Assembly (NCBI RefSeq): GCF_025698545.1
Contig: NC_068570.1
Span: 59,849,924-59,913,923, forward strand
Direction: 5' to 3'
DNA length: 64,000 nt
From: Gossypium raimondii
Lineage: Eukaryota; Streptophyta; Magnoliopsida; Malvales; Malvaceae
Shown here: piece by piece, positions 12,201-24,100 of the stretch
Layout of the letters: every line of letters starts with the position of its first letter
Position numbering within the stretch: the first letter of the stretch is position 1
Made by a program: the position numbers and the translations under genes
Notes under the pieces: generated by a model
The model's input: the letters and a program-made list of their open reading frames with translations, nothing else
Told to the model about the DNA's origin: nothing
Database searches by the model: none

Positions 12201-15115
12201 TTTTAAAACCATTCTAATTTCTTAAGCTATATTTTGTCTGTCATGATGTTCGGTTTTCCATGAAAAGCAGCTGGCAGTAATACGATTGCTGCACCAAAAG
12301 ACGGCTCTTTGAGTTCTACAGAAGTGGTACTTCCGTTGGACGCCGGTGAAATAAGTAATCCAGAAGCTGAGGAGCAGAGTCCTGGAACAGGAGTTAATGC
12401 TAAATCTAATGGACAATCAGGTAACAACCCTGTCGTGAAAGAGACTACAAATTCGGGAAAAGAATCTATCACCTTTTCAAGGACAAAACCAGGAATGTTG
12501 CTCAGACCCGTTCATGCTAGAAAACCATCGGTCAACAAGTTCGAGGTTGAAAAGCTATCAGCTGTGGTTGAATCTGGAAGGTTAGACACTGCAATGGATA
12601 AGAATTCTCGAACTAGTCTTGTATTGGAAGATGGAGCTAAAAAACCCTGTGATGAAAAGGATTCAAACATTGAAACCGTTACTGAGAAACCTGAAAAGAT
12701 GTTATCACCGCAGACACCCTCTAATCAAGAAACTCGTAAGTTTTATTGTACACCGTGTTATCGTTTGTGGCATATTTATTTCTTTTATAGTTTTTAATGA
12801 TTAGTGTTCGGGTTTTTTCTCAATCATTTTCAGGTAATGAATCACTCGATCACAACAAAGGCTCAAACTCCGTCAAATTTGTGAATGGAGGTTTGTTCTC
12901 TCTTTCCAGCTAAGTCTTCGAATGTATATAAAACAGAATGCATTTTGATCCTTAGAAATTTTGCCCTTGGCAGTGGCTGTTGTTCGAGGAAGAACGCGTA
13001 GTCTGGTTGAGAGATTTGAACGAAGAGACTTATTAAACTGCAGTGGTGATCTGGCAACCGACAGTATAGCTCCTGCTGTACTTGAAGCAGATAAAACACC
13101 GGCCATAATCGTAAGCTTAAGTGACCTTTTCCTGAAGTTTCAAGTTCCGGTTCTTGATTTTATAGATATTAAAAAGAACCTGTTCAAACCAAACTTTTGC
13201 GATTTTGTGACAGGAAGGAGGGACAAAAATATCTAAAACACAACCTATATCAGCCAATGATGTAAGTACTGCCGAAAGTCAAAGTTCTAGAACTGAACCA
13301 GCTTCTAGCTGCGAGGGAGGCATTACTGCAAGTCCGATTCCTACAAGGGAATCGACCCCTACTTCCATTGGGATCATTTCTGGAGATCAAATTTCTAGAA
13401 GGGAATCAACCTTCACTCCCGGTAGGATGATTGCTCGAAATCAGAATTCTAGAAAGGAATCAACCTTCGCCTCTGATAGGATTGTTACCATAAATCGAAT
13501 TTCTAGAAGGGAATCAACCTCTACTTCTGATAGGGTCATTACGAAAAACCAAATTACTCGAAACGAATTGACTTCCATTTCTGATGGGATCATTTCTAGA
13601 AATCAACATTCTAGAAAGGAAGCTGCTGCTGCTAATGATATGAGTGGACCAAACGGTCTACATACTGAAAATCAAGTTTCTAGGAGGGGATTCAATTCCG
13701 GTAATGATCGGAATGTTACTAATATCGAAAGCCAAATTTCAAAGGACGAGTCGATATCTACTAATGACGGAAACCTGACCGAAAGTCTCATGCAAACGCA
13801 TGATACATTCTTAAGTACTCTTCGGTCACGCTTGACAAAGTTACAGGTAAGTTTCACTGCGGTTCGTGGTAGCCAACTAGCTAATGCTTTTGTTCTTTGG
13901 TCGGATTTCGTAATTGATTTGTGGTAACTTGTAGGTGGTGCGGCATTTTTGGGAAAAGAATGACATTAAAGGTTCCATCGGTGCACTGCGTAAACTGCCA
14001 GATCATTCTGTGGGTATTTATTGGAATATTTTCATGTTTTCCGAGGCTCATCATCCATATTCTCTCTTGCTTAGACTCAACTACTTCTGGTGCAGGTGCA
14101 AGCTGATGTTATCGGTGTTCTCATGGAAAAAATGGAGATTCTCAACTTAGATCTGTTTTCCGGCTTGCTTCCCGTGCTTATGGGCCTATTAGATAGTAAA
14201 ATGGAAAGGTAATTTTTGAAATTGAAGTTTCTAGTTTTTTCAAAAACTGAACGCAAAACTCAGTTTAGACATGTAGGTGTTATGACGCTCATACGGGTTT
14301 TTGGACTTGTGATACGAATATACAGGCATACGAATATCTCATTGGAGATGCTCCTAAAGCTTGTAGCTGTTTTTGGTCCAATGATACGCTCAACTGTCTC
14401 AGCCCGACGTAGTGTCGGTGTTGATCTTCATGCTGAGCAGAGGTCTGTCTTTTCACTTTCTTAACTATTTTTATCAGTTCAAAGAAAGCCACTACGAACT
14501 AATTGTTGTTTCAAAATCGGAACATAGGCGAGAATGTTGCAATCAATGTTTTATGCAATTACAAAAGATTCAAAAACTTCTCCCACCACTCGTAAGGTAA
14601 GTTGCTCAATTTCTTAATGGCAGTGTTTGTGAAAAAAGTATCATGGAGACCCAATACTAGAAGTCAGATTGCATTTTGTCCGCTTTATAAAAAAAGAGCA
14701 AATTAATCTCTATATGTTAGATCAAAGAGCAAATTAGTCTTTTTATAAAAAATGTCATCCATTTTTACTATTAAAAATCGGTCTCTGTACGTCAGCATGA
14801 GGCACACATGGCACATCATGTGTCATTGGTTATTCCGTCAGTTACACTAGTTTTTAACAGCATAAACAGATGGATTTTTTAGCAGAAAGAATTAATTTGC
14901 TCTTTGATCTAATACAATCTGATTCCTTGTACAAAGGCTTCCATGATCTTTTTACCAAGTGTTTATGTATCACGAGGCTTATATGCATGAAAAATCCGGT
15001 GGTGAACTCGAGTAGCCTTAAAATGGGTTCCTGTTTTTTCCATTGTGGTTTGTACAGGAGAGGCGGTACGATAGCGCGAGGTGCGCAGGAATTGAATCTG
15101 GCTCTTCAAGAATGA
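9212..15115 (+). CDS. KTN80: Katanin p80 WD40 subunit B1 homolog
   Basis: Eighteen exons: 9212-9236, 9706-9836, 9982-10099, 10207-10433, 10514-10616, 10809-10879, 11131-11205, 11289-11432, 11554-11716, 12271-12735, 12834-12890, 12974-13110, 13214-13846, 13935-14009, 14096-14208, 14326-14442, 14528-14596, 15058-15115. They total 2781 nt (926 aa) in frame with GT-AG introns. The protein starts [22 protein letters not shown]40 repeats fill about residues 1-300, with '[14 protein letters not shown]', '[10 protein letters not shown]', '[17 protein letters not shown]' and '[14 protein letters not shown]'-type blades. A long low-complexity linker follows, and then the C-terminal con80 domain (about 765-926, '[18 protein letters not shown]', ending '[11 protein letters not shown]'). 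In plants KTN80 targets the p60 severing ATPase to microtubule crossovers and branch points (family knowledge). Introns 9 and 17 each carry a foldback MITE. Exon 13 contains an 18-residue tandem repeat. Confidence 0.95.
11817..12205. mobile_element. Foldback MITE, family 2, in KTN80 intron 9
   Basis: The left arm ('gagaggtctctctattatgg', 'aaatggatcaatttggtccc') is complementary to the right arm ('actaaattgatctatttaat', 'ctctataatagaaggacctc'). A second full copy lies at 27414-27710 and a one-armed copy at about 48590-48720. No clean target duplication was recognised, so the exact ends are approximate. Confidence 0.75.
13391..13795 (+). repeat. 54-bp coding tandem repeat in KTN80 exon 13
   Basis: Units start at 13391, 13445, 13499, 13553, 13607, 13676 and 13736. 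The first four are exactly 54 bp (18 aa), of the type [18 protein letters not shown]. Units five to seven are longer or diverged (23, 20 and about 20 aa), keeping S-R-K/R-E and N-D-x-N. The length multiples keep the frame. The repeat sits in the linker between the WD40 propeller and con80 and is rich in Ser, Thr, Arg and Asn, so it is probably disordered. Confidence 0.9.
14631..14957. mobile_element. Foldback MITE, family 1, in KTN80 intron 17
   Basis: Inverted arms start 'gtatcatggagacccaatac' on the left and end 'ttgtacaaaggcttccatga' on the right. The flanks are AGTGTTTGT (14622-14630) and AGTGTTTAT (14958-14966), matching at 8 of 9 bases. Same family as 577-947. It lies wholly within the intron, between exons ending 14596 and starting 15058. 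Confidence 0.85.
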
Positions 15116-17600
15116 CAGATGAATGCCGCCATATATATCATCTAGCACTGAAACATGAACGATGTGGTTGAGTGGAAACCACTTAAAAGAAGGCCATTTT
15201 GCGGCGGCCGTGTTTGTACCAGACTCCATTAAATACCGTTGAAGATGGATGAAGCTGCATGTTTCTGTTTTCCTGGTAAATTTTCCTTGCTATTCTTTGA
15301 TTCAATATACAGTGATATTTTGCTATCTTTTTGTTAATAATGTATGTGAGCATGTTCTAATGCAAATATATACTCTTTAGCTATGAAATTCAATGATAAT
15401 ATATCAAATTCCTTGGAATCAATTTTTCTTCTCTTCTTTGTAACAATAAATAGTAATATCTTAATTATATGATTAAAATACAAATTCATATTTCTCAAAT
15501 TATAATATATCAAATTTTATATAATATATTTTATGTTTATTAAAAACTAATAATATTAAATACCTTAAATATTATTATAACAAATATATCGATAAAAGTA
15601 CCATGAAGACTTCTATATTAGATTGTATTTTGTCTCCTCTAATTAAAAAATAGATCAATTATCTTGGACATTAAATTAAACAGCAAAATAGTTTATTTTA
15701 TCCATTTGTACTGTGAAACATGACGTGGTATGTGTATTTTCTGTGAAGTACATGGAAGATCTTTTGGACCAAGTTGCCACGTGGCAACTTAATGCTTATT
15801 TTTTATTATTATAAAAATGGTTAAATATTAGATTTGGTTCCTCTAATCTATATAACTGTATATAAAAGGAGGGTCCTAAGAACCTTCCTTATGCTGCCAC
15901 GTTGCAATCCGATGCTTTCTTTTTATTCTTTCTCATTTTATAAAAATGGTTAAATATTAGAGTGTTTAACTTTAAATTTTAATCTATATATTTTATATTT
16001 TAAAATAATTTGATATCTATATTTTTATAATATTTTAATTAGTTCAAATAGTTAATATTGTTAATTATTCGGTTAAAACATTGCGTGATTATATATAATA
16101 TTATATAAATGAATACCCTAAAGTTTTAGAGATTGACTCGTAGCCTTCAATATTTTTTAGGTTCGCTTCGCTTTTTTTACATTATAAGAAAATGGTCAAA
16201 TTTCAATTTCGACCTTTAGACTATGTTGAAACTTGAAATTTAATCTATATACTTTAAATTTTGACATAATTTGGTCGATCTATTTTATAATACCATTAGT
16301 TAGCATGAATAGTTAATATCGTTAACTATTTCAACCAAAATGTCAACGTCAGTTTTTCTCAAGAATACTATTCCAAATGAAAAAAAAATTATTGTGATGG
16401 TATCGGATAAGTGTTTTAAGACCAAAAAATCATAATTAGTATTTCAACAATATTTTTATTGTTATATGATTATAAAGCGAATAATTTTATTCTTTTTTAA
16501 AATTTTACACCAAAGAACTTAATAGAAGAATTTTTAAATCCGAAAAGTAGATAACTATATTCATAAAAATAATAGTATAGAGACTAAATTTTAAATATCT
16601 GAAGTGTATAGAGATTTAGAGCATATTACAACTTTCAAGTTTTTACTTCATAATTTGATACAAATAAATAATTAAACCAAAGTGAAATGTGGACAAGGGC
16701 CATACTAGTTACTATAAAAATTATAATTTTTTTATTAAAATTTTAAATTTAAACAATATATTTTTAATATTTATATTATATTATCATATAGTTTTAATCT
16801 TTTATGCCATATGCATAATATATAATAATAAAATATATTTTAAAATAATTTTTCGAGCTTAATATTCTATTCGAACCTTAAGTTGGAGGTGGATGAAGAG
16901 TTACTATTTAATTAATATGAGAATATAGTGCAAACAGGTGACCCGGGCAATATACTATTTTTTAAAAATAAATTAATTCCGGTATGCTAATACTTTTTAA
17001 AGTAATTAATAAACTCTAAATCACATTTCCACAAGATGTCAAAAATGTGGGGGCGATATTAGACTATTTTATTCGGTTCTTTTTATCGATATCATTATAA
17101 ATTCTAATCATATCGGTTCTTTTTAACACAATTTATCTAAAATTACCTATAGTCCCTCCCCAACCAATAAACTCATGTCTTCCTGTATTGATAACAATGC
17201 CCATATCAATTGAGCTAGCAGAGAGCAGTGTAGCAGCAGAGAGAACCAACGTCGTGTGGCTAAAAAGGTAAAATAACCAACCCAAAAGCACTTTTTTGGC
17301 TGAAAAGCTAAAAAAATCTATTTTTCATCTGCCCAAAAGTCCTTCTAAGAAGCTGATATTTTGCTATCAAATGAAAGGTGTTCTCCATTACTTTTCAAAG
17401 AAAAGTGCTTTTTTAACTAAAAGCCCATCTCAGCCGCAATGAAGAACACAACCTAAAACTCGAGCAGTGACTTTATTTTATTTTTACATTTATGATTCCA
17501 AATCAATTTTATCAAGGGTTTTTGTTCTTGATCCCGAAATAATTTTCTCAATCTATCCTAAAAAAATTAAATAGTTTATTTTTATTAAATGACATTGTTG

Positions 17601-17647
<47 letters not shown>

Positions 17648-18650
17648 GTCTCACATGAAATATGTGATCATGGACTTAGTATGCATAGTAGCATTCGATT
17701 TTATTTTATAAAACCCTTAACGAAGTTGAAATTTTTTAACTGAAAGCGAATATAGATTTGATAATTATAGTATTTATGGGATAAATTTTAAAATTATACA
17801 TTAACTTTGATTCAATGTGCGATTTGATACATGAACTTTGATTATGGTTTAAATGCATACATGAAACTTTAATTTTGATTCAATCATACACATTTAAAGA
17901 AATAAATAGTCAATTTATTTTTATATTGGAAAAATATAATTATATGTGTATGCAATATATAAACATAAAATAATGTTATATCAAGAATTGTGTTAATGAT
18001 ATGTGAGAATTTGATCAAATCGAAATTTCGTGTATAAAATTGCACAAAATCAAAGTTCATGTACAAAATTACACGTTAGACTATAATTTATGTATAGTTT
18101 TGAGATTTATCCCTATATTTATCTATATAATGTATATTATAATCATGTTTAATATATGTATAACGATAAATTTAGCCTCTAACGTTTACTTATTTTGTCA
18201 TTTTGGTTTTTATTAATTTTTAGGTCATTTTGGCCCCGACCTATAAAATTTAGTTGAATTGCTTGCTTTTTGACGAAAAAATTGATTGAACCATTAAAAT
18301 TTTAAGCATTTTACGTATATTTCATTGCTAGCACGGATAATTTTTTTAAAAATACTTTATGAACTTTTTAAATTTTTATTTTATTTTATTTTTATGAATT
18401 ATACATAGATCGCCACGTTAGTGGTCATATCAATGCCATTAGAATTTTTACAGTTTAGTCATTTTTTTCATCTAAAAGTAATCAAATTGACTAAAATTTA
18501 AAGGTTGAGAGTAAAAAAAATCAAAATAACAAAAAATGTAATAACTTGTTAGTTTTGTCTCGTAATGTGACACGTGATATATTCTTATTCAACTCGTACA
18601 TTATCTAAGTAAATTGAGACAAAAATAATGAATTAGATACTTGACAAAAA
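15116..18650. other. Intergenic AT-rich region downstream of KTN80
   Basis: No gene supported. The first few hundred bases probably hold the KTN80 3' UTR. Half a family-1 MITE lies at about 15594-15735 ('gataaaagtaccatgaagac'). Repeated phrases of foldback type ('taatctatatactttaaatt', 'gacataatttggtcgatcta') fill 15950-16330. An AAT microsatellite is at 17604-17646. The region 17760-18110 contains another inverted pair ('ggataaattttaaaattata' with 'tatagttttgagatttatcc'). Confidence 0.55.
17604..17646. repeat. AAT trinucleotide microsatellite
   Basis: About 14 uninterrupted AAT units. It is intergenic and likely length-variable. Confidence 0.95.
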
Positions 18651-18655
18651 AAATT

Positions 18656-19280
18656 GGATAAATTGTACTTAATGTCACTAAACTATTAGAAAATTTACGT
18701 TTTGGTCACTTAACTTCAAAATGATACAAAATAGTCACTGAATTATTCGAAAGCTTTTACTTAAGCCATTAGGCTATTAAAGCTACTGTATGGCCTTCTT
18801 TGTAGGGGCGGAGCCAGAAATTTTTTTGAGGGGGGCTGGAATAAAGTTGTATATTTTTATGATAGCAAAAGTGAAATTTCACCATTTTAATAGCCTATAT
18901 CTTTATAAAATTTAAAGGATTAAATCATTTTTTTCTCATTCTTGGGGGGCCAAAGTGTAATTCTACCATATTCTAATTTAAATTTTTTAAAATTAGAAAA
19001 TGACTAAAGGTGGAATTTTTCATTTTAGGGGGGTCGGGGCCTTGCCAGCCCCCCTTGGCTCCGCCCCTACTTCTTTGTTCACATCCTGCAACAATTCAAA
19101 GCTTTTCTTCTCCTTCTCTTCTATAATTTAGTTTTTTTTTCTTCATGAAACAACATTGAACGTTACGAAGTTGTAAATAAAAACTTTCGAATTGTTCAGT
19201 AACAATTTTTAACTTTTTAAAGTTAAGTGACCAAAACGTAAACATACTAATAGTTTAGAGTCCTTGGATGTAGTTTGCCC
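18656..19280. mobile_element. Foldback MITE, family 3, interrupted by a hAT MITE
   Basis: The left arm ('ttacgttttggtcacttaac', 'gtcactgaattattcgaaag') is complementary to the right arm ('cgaattgttcagtaacaatt', 'aagttaagtgaccaaaacgt') over about 110 bp. The flanks AAAAAAATT (before) and AAAAAAATA (after) match at 8 of 9, though this is low-complexity sequence. A separate hAT-like MITE sits inside. Other members are near 5837 (half), 33430-34220, 34366-35440 and 47437 (half). Confidence 0.75.
18803..19069. mobile_element. hAT-type MITE, perfect 8-bp TSD
   Basis: A 267-bp element with terminal inverted repeats TAGGGGCGGAGCCA and TGGCTCCGCCCCTA, flanked by CTTCTTTG at 18795-18802 and 19070-19077. 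An 8-bp duplication plus ends starting YAGGG is diagnostic of the hAT superfamily (established). It is G/C-rich at the ends and AT-rich inside, with no coding capacity. It is inserted in the loop of the family-3 foldback. Confidence 0.92.
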
Positions 19281-19599
19281 AAAAAAATACATACATGAAA
19301 AAAAAACACTATAAAATTTGGAGATTAAATTTATAATTAAGCCATAAAATAATAATAAACTTAATTATTCTCACAAATTACTCAAATCAAATATATTATA
19401 ATTTTATCTTGCTTAAAAAACATAGTTATTCAAATTAGTCAAACTTTAACTCAATAATCATCAAAGCCTAAATTAATTATTTTCATATAGGTATATAAAT
19501 TTTATTTCCTTTTCAATTTACTCAACCCCTTGCTCCTTTGCATGAGCTTAGATATTTTTTTTTTCCTTTGAGCTTAGATATTTCTTGTTTTTTCTTTTA

Positions 19600-19920
19600 G
19601 GGTTAAATTGTTATTTGGGGTTTAAATTTTTTTTAGTTCAAGTTAGGTCCTGATTTGATAATTGTTTCTGGAACTTGAATTAAGTAATTGTTCCTACACG
19701 AGAGTTTGAACTTTTTTTATTTATTTAAGTTAGTTCTTGAAATTGACAATTATTCTCGTATTAAGACACAAACTTAGCAACTGTTTTCACATTGAGGCCC
19801 GAACTTTGGAATTTTTAAGGACTAACTTAGACGAACAAATAAATCTCAATATGGAAACAATTGGTAAGTTCAAGCCTGACTTGAAAAAGAAAAGTTGAAG
19901 TCCCAAAAAGAGATTTAGCC
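19600..19920. mobile_element. Foldback repeat, family 6
   Basis: Complementary phrases flank the centre: 'tttagttcaagttaggtcct' and 'gataattgtttctggaactt' on the left, 'atatggaaacaattggtaag' and 'caagcctgacttg' on the right. A related copy occupies CBP60 intron 2 (36440-36720). Ends are approximate. Confidence 0.6.
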
Positions 19921-21155
19921 ATTCCTTTTAAATTGAAAAAAAGGAAGGAAAACAATTATACATTTACACCTCCCATGGTTGCTTTTCAACTCACCCATCC
20001 CCTCCTTCCTCTGCATGAGCTTACATATTTCATTAATACTGAATTTCACTGAAAAGAAAAGGTTCAAGAACGAAAATCCATGTGAGAGGCTGCGAGATAG
20101 TGAAAATGAAGTTACAAAAATCGTCATCTGTTGTTAAAATCGAAGACGAAGATTAAGTGTAATTGGAGGAGAAGAAATGGTGTGCTGTCATTGTGGGAAT
20201 CGTCGGCGACCCGTTGCTTGACACCTCATATAAACCCAGTACTTTACAAAAAACAATCTCCATTTCCCCATGCAAGCAAATGCAATAAAAACAAAAGGTT
20301 TTTATTTTTTCACCAAAGTTTGTTACCTTATATTTAGTTCTTGTCGTATAAAGCTTTGAAATTTTTTGAATTTGTGTGGCTTTATCTTCTTTGGGATTTA
20401 TCTGTAATTTTTCTCTGTTGTTGCCGATTCATTGAAGAAAACCCATATTTATGCAAAGGTTTAATTTTCTATAGCTTCAGCTTTGGTCAGTCAAATCGTA
20501 TCCTTTTATTGTTTAAGTTTCTATCATCTCTTCTCAGCTTTTGTAATCTCAACAATGGTGGGTGGTAGTTTTTTTTATACTGCTTCTCCTGATTTTTATT
20601 CTTGATTTTAATGATAATAGTAATGGATCGTCTCTTTGTTTAAGTCCAAATTTTTTCAAATTTTAATTTGTTTTCTTCTTGGAATTGACGAAATTTGAGG
20701 GAGTTTAAGCTTGCTCTTTTTAGTTCAATACTCTTTTTTTCTCTAATTTTTCTATCTAAAACTTTCAACTTTGTTCTTTAATTTTCTTCCATTTTGTATT
20801 TAGATCTCAAATACTTAACAAAAAAAAAAACCTTTTTTTTCCCCTTTTTTGGGAAGATATTCTATATTTTCTTATTATCCAAATAGAAAATCTGGGTCTT
20901 TTTGTTATTATTATGATTTATAGCCTTTCATTAGAAAATTAAGTTAGGAGCTTATTTATTTATTTTACATGCAGCTTGTTTTGGAGGGTAATATAAAAGC
21001 TTTGATTGTCTATGAAGACATTTAAATCATGGCATGCACTTATCAACAAAAGAAATACTTTATATGAATTGGTAATTTTCAGTACTTTTTGTTTCATTTT
21101 ATTTCAGATTTTGAAAAGTATCAAAGCTTTCTAAAATTTATGATGTTGTTTGCAG
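19921..21155. other. Upstream/5' UTR region of the DUF707 gene
   Basis: No convincing protein-coding exon. The stretch 20100-20570 has a moderately higher GC patch ('cgtcggcgacccgttgcttg') and may be the transcription start and a non-coding leader exon. An acceptor-like tgcag at 21151-21155 precedes the first coding exon, which supports an intron in the 5' UTR (inference). Confidence 0.45.
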
Positions 21156-21172
21156 GAAAAATTGGATTTAAA

Positions 21173-24100
21173 ATGAAGCAGCTTCCATTTATGGGGTTAT
21201 ATGTATAGTTATGTTGTTCATTGTGTATAGAACCACAATTTATCAATATCATAAGACTGAGGTATATCAATTTCACTGGTTTTGATTTAGTTTTTAGTTC
21301 ATTTACTTTCATGTTAGCATTGTTTTTTCATTGGAATTAGGTGTTTGATTATTCAGAAAAAAAAAATGGATTCACTTTGTGAGGCTATATTTTGATCTCT
21401 TGTAATTTGATTTTTTTGTTATTTTCAGATGGAAATGAAATTGTATCGATTCGAAATGGTGAAGGTAAGCTTGTTAATACTAGTATATTCCATGTCTAGG
21501 AGCTCATGGAACTTGAAAACTTAATGTGTGATCCTTAATTCATTAAGTGCTCGAATCAGTACTAAATTTGGTTGCAATTACCTCGTTGTCATTGTTTTCT
21601 TGATGGAAATGAAATTGTTTTGTTTCGAAATGGTGAAGGTAAGCTTGTTGATACCAGTATACTCCATGTCTATGAGCTCATAGAACATGAAAACTTGATG
21701 TGTAATCCTTAATTCATTAAGTGCTCGAATCAGTACTAAATTTGGTTGCAATAACCTCGTTGTCATTGTTTTCTCAATGGAAACGAAATTGTATCGTTTC
21801 AAAATGGTGAATGTAAGCTTGTTAATACTAGTATAATCCAAGTATGTGAGCTCATAGAACTTGAAAACTTAATGTGTAATCCGGTAAAAGTACCATGGAG
21901 GCCTCTGTTCTAGGAGTCAGATTGTATTTTGCTCATTTTACTCAAAAAATGAGCAAATTAGTCCCTGTATGTTAGTTCAAAGAGCAAATTGGTTTTTTTC
22001 ATCTATTTATACTGTTAAAAGCTGGCGCGACTGATGGAATAACTAGACAATGATATGTGTACGGGGACCAGTTTTTAATAGTAGAAATGGATGAAAATTT
22101 TAACTGAAGGACCAGTTTGCTCTTTGATCTAATGTACAGGGACTAATTTGCTCATTTTTTTAGTAGAGATGCAATACAGGGGCCTTGATGGTAATCCTTA
22201 ATTGATTAAGTGCTCGAATGGGTACTAAATTTTGTTGTGTTTTCCTTGTTATCATTGTTATCTTAGTTTATTTATTATGTTCATGGCTAGGATTATCCGC
22301 AGCCTTCAGGGAAATTGAGAAGTTTGCCTCGTGGTATCATGCAAGTGCGTTCAGATTTGGAAATAAGGCCTCTTTGGATGAGTAGTAGTTCACGACAGGT
22401 TTAATGACACTATTATTAACTGTTTGGTTTTTTTTTTTCGTTATTGCTGCGAAAGGGTCATATTGTTTTACAATTGTTCATGTTGTTGAATTAGTTTTTT
22501 TCTTATTACAGGCTAGTGTTAACACGAATAAGAACTTGCTGGCAATGCCAGTTGGTATCATGCAAAAAGAAAATGTTGACAATGTTGTGCAAAAGGTATT
22601 GCTTCCTGTCCTTCTTAACTTTCAGATTCGATGAACTTCACATTCTTTTTGCCTAATTTTTTTGAATTCAGTTTCTTGCAGCAAATTTTACAATTATTTT
22701 ATTCCATTATGATGGCAATGTGGATGGATGGTGGGATCTTGATTGCGGTGACAAAGCCATTCATGTAGTAGCTCATAACCAAACAAAGTGGTAAAACTTG
22801 ATGTTGCTTGAACTTGTGTGATCTCCTCGATTCAAAATATAAACCCTTTTCGTAGTTCAAGCAATAGGATAGTCGGGGAAATACAGTTTTATATCGGATT
22901 CTTCTGTCTTGGGTTATCTATCGCTTTATTGTATCCATATTCTTTCTATTGTTGTTACTCGATTGAATTGCCAAAACCAGTTATCGTTGTTGCTACTTCA
23001 GGTGGTTTGCAAAGCGCTTTCTACATCCCAATGTCGTGTCAATTTATGACTACATATTTCTCTGGGACGAAGATTTGGGGGTGGACCATTTTGATCCAAA
23101 AAGGTAATTTGTTTGTTTCATAATGACAAGAAAATAATTTCCTTTTGGGATAATCCGAATAGTTTGAATAATCGGCAATTCTTCCTTCTCCAGGTACCTA
23201 CAAATTGTAAAGACAGCAGGTTTAGAGATTTCTCAGCCGGCTTTAGACCCGGATTCAACAGAAATACACCATAAAATCACTATACGTTCAAGAACGAAGA
23301 CATGGTCTACAACAATTCATAAAAAACTTACATATTATCTTTTCTATACTTAAACGAGAAGTTTTGGCTAGCACAGGAGAGTCTACGAGCTCAGAGGTAA
23401 AACAAAGTGTTCAAAAGCAAGTGAGGGGCCACCATGCTCTGGGTGAGTTATGATATCATCGGATTTCTAGGTAGCATGATCGAATGTTCTTTTAGCAATT
23501 TTACGACAAATTTTCAAATTAATTGAAACAAAAGGATATGCTTCCATTTTCATCTTCTGAACTATACCCGAGTTCCTCTGCTATGAGCCAGTAAAGCCAT
23601 CGGTCATTATCCGGTCACTGAGTACTAATATTTATCATTCATGTTACCTTTGTAGATTTGTGGAGGGAATGGCTCCGGTTTTCACAAGATCTGCTTGGTA
23701 TTGTGCATGGCATCTTATACAGGTAATCTTTTATGTTGTCCATGTCTGTATAGAACTATAACGATGTCACCGTTGATTCTTTGCTTCGTTTTCTGCCTCG
23801 AATTTTCGATCTTTATCAATGCATGCATTGTTTTCTAACTAAGCCTTTCTGTGTGTCTTTTTCTTTTTCCCATTCAGAATGATCTTGTTCATGGATGGGG
23901 AATGGATATGAAACTCGGGTATTGTGCACAGGTAAGATTCGCTTAAAGCTATTTTAGTACTACTTCCTGTTTTCCAACTACTCGTTCTTTTTGTTCATTT
24001 CCACGTTTCGTTCTTGTAAAACATATATTTCTGCAGACAGTTGAGAATTATAAAGGATTATTTACACATGTTATAATATTCAGGGTGTTAGTTCGAAGAA

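Noticed and set aside
20131-20568. Two short frames upstream of DUF707
   Set aside because: Phe/Leu/Cys-rich translations without family features. More likely a leader exon or untranslated sequence.
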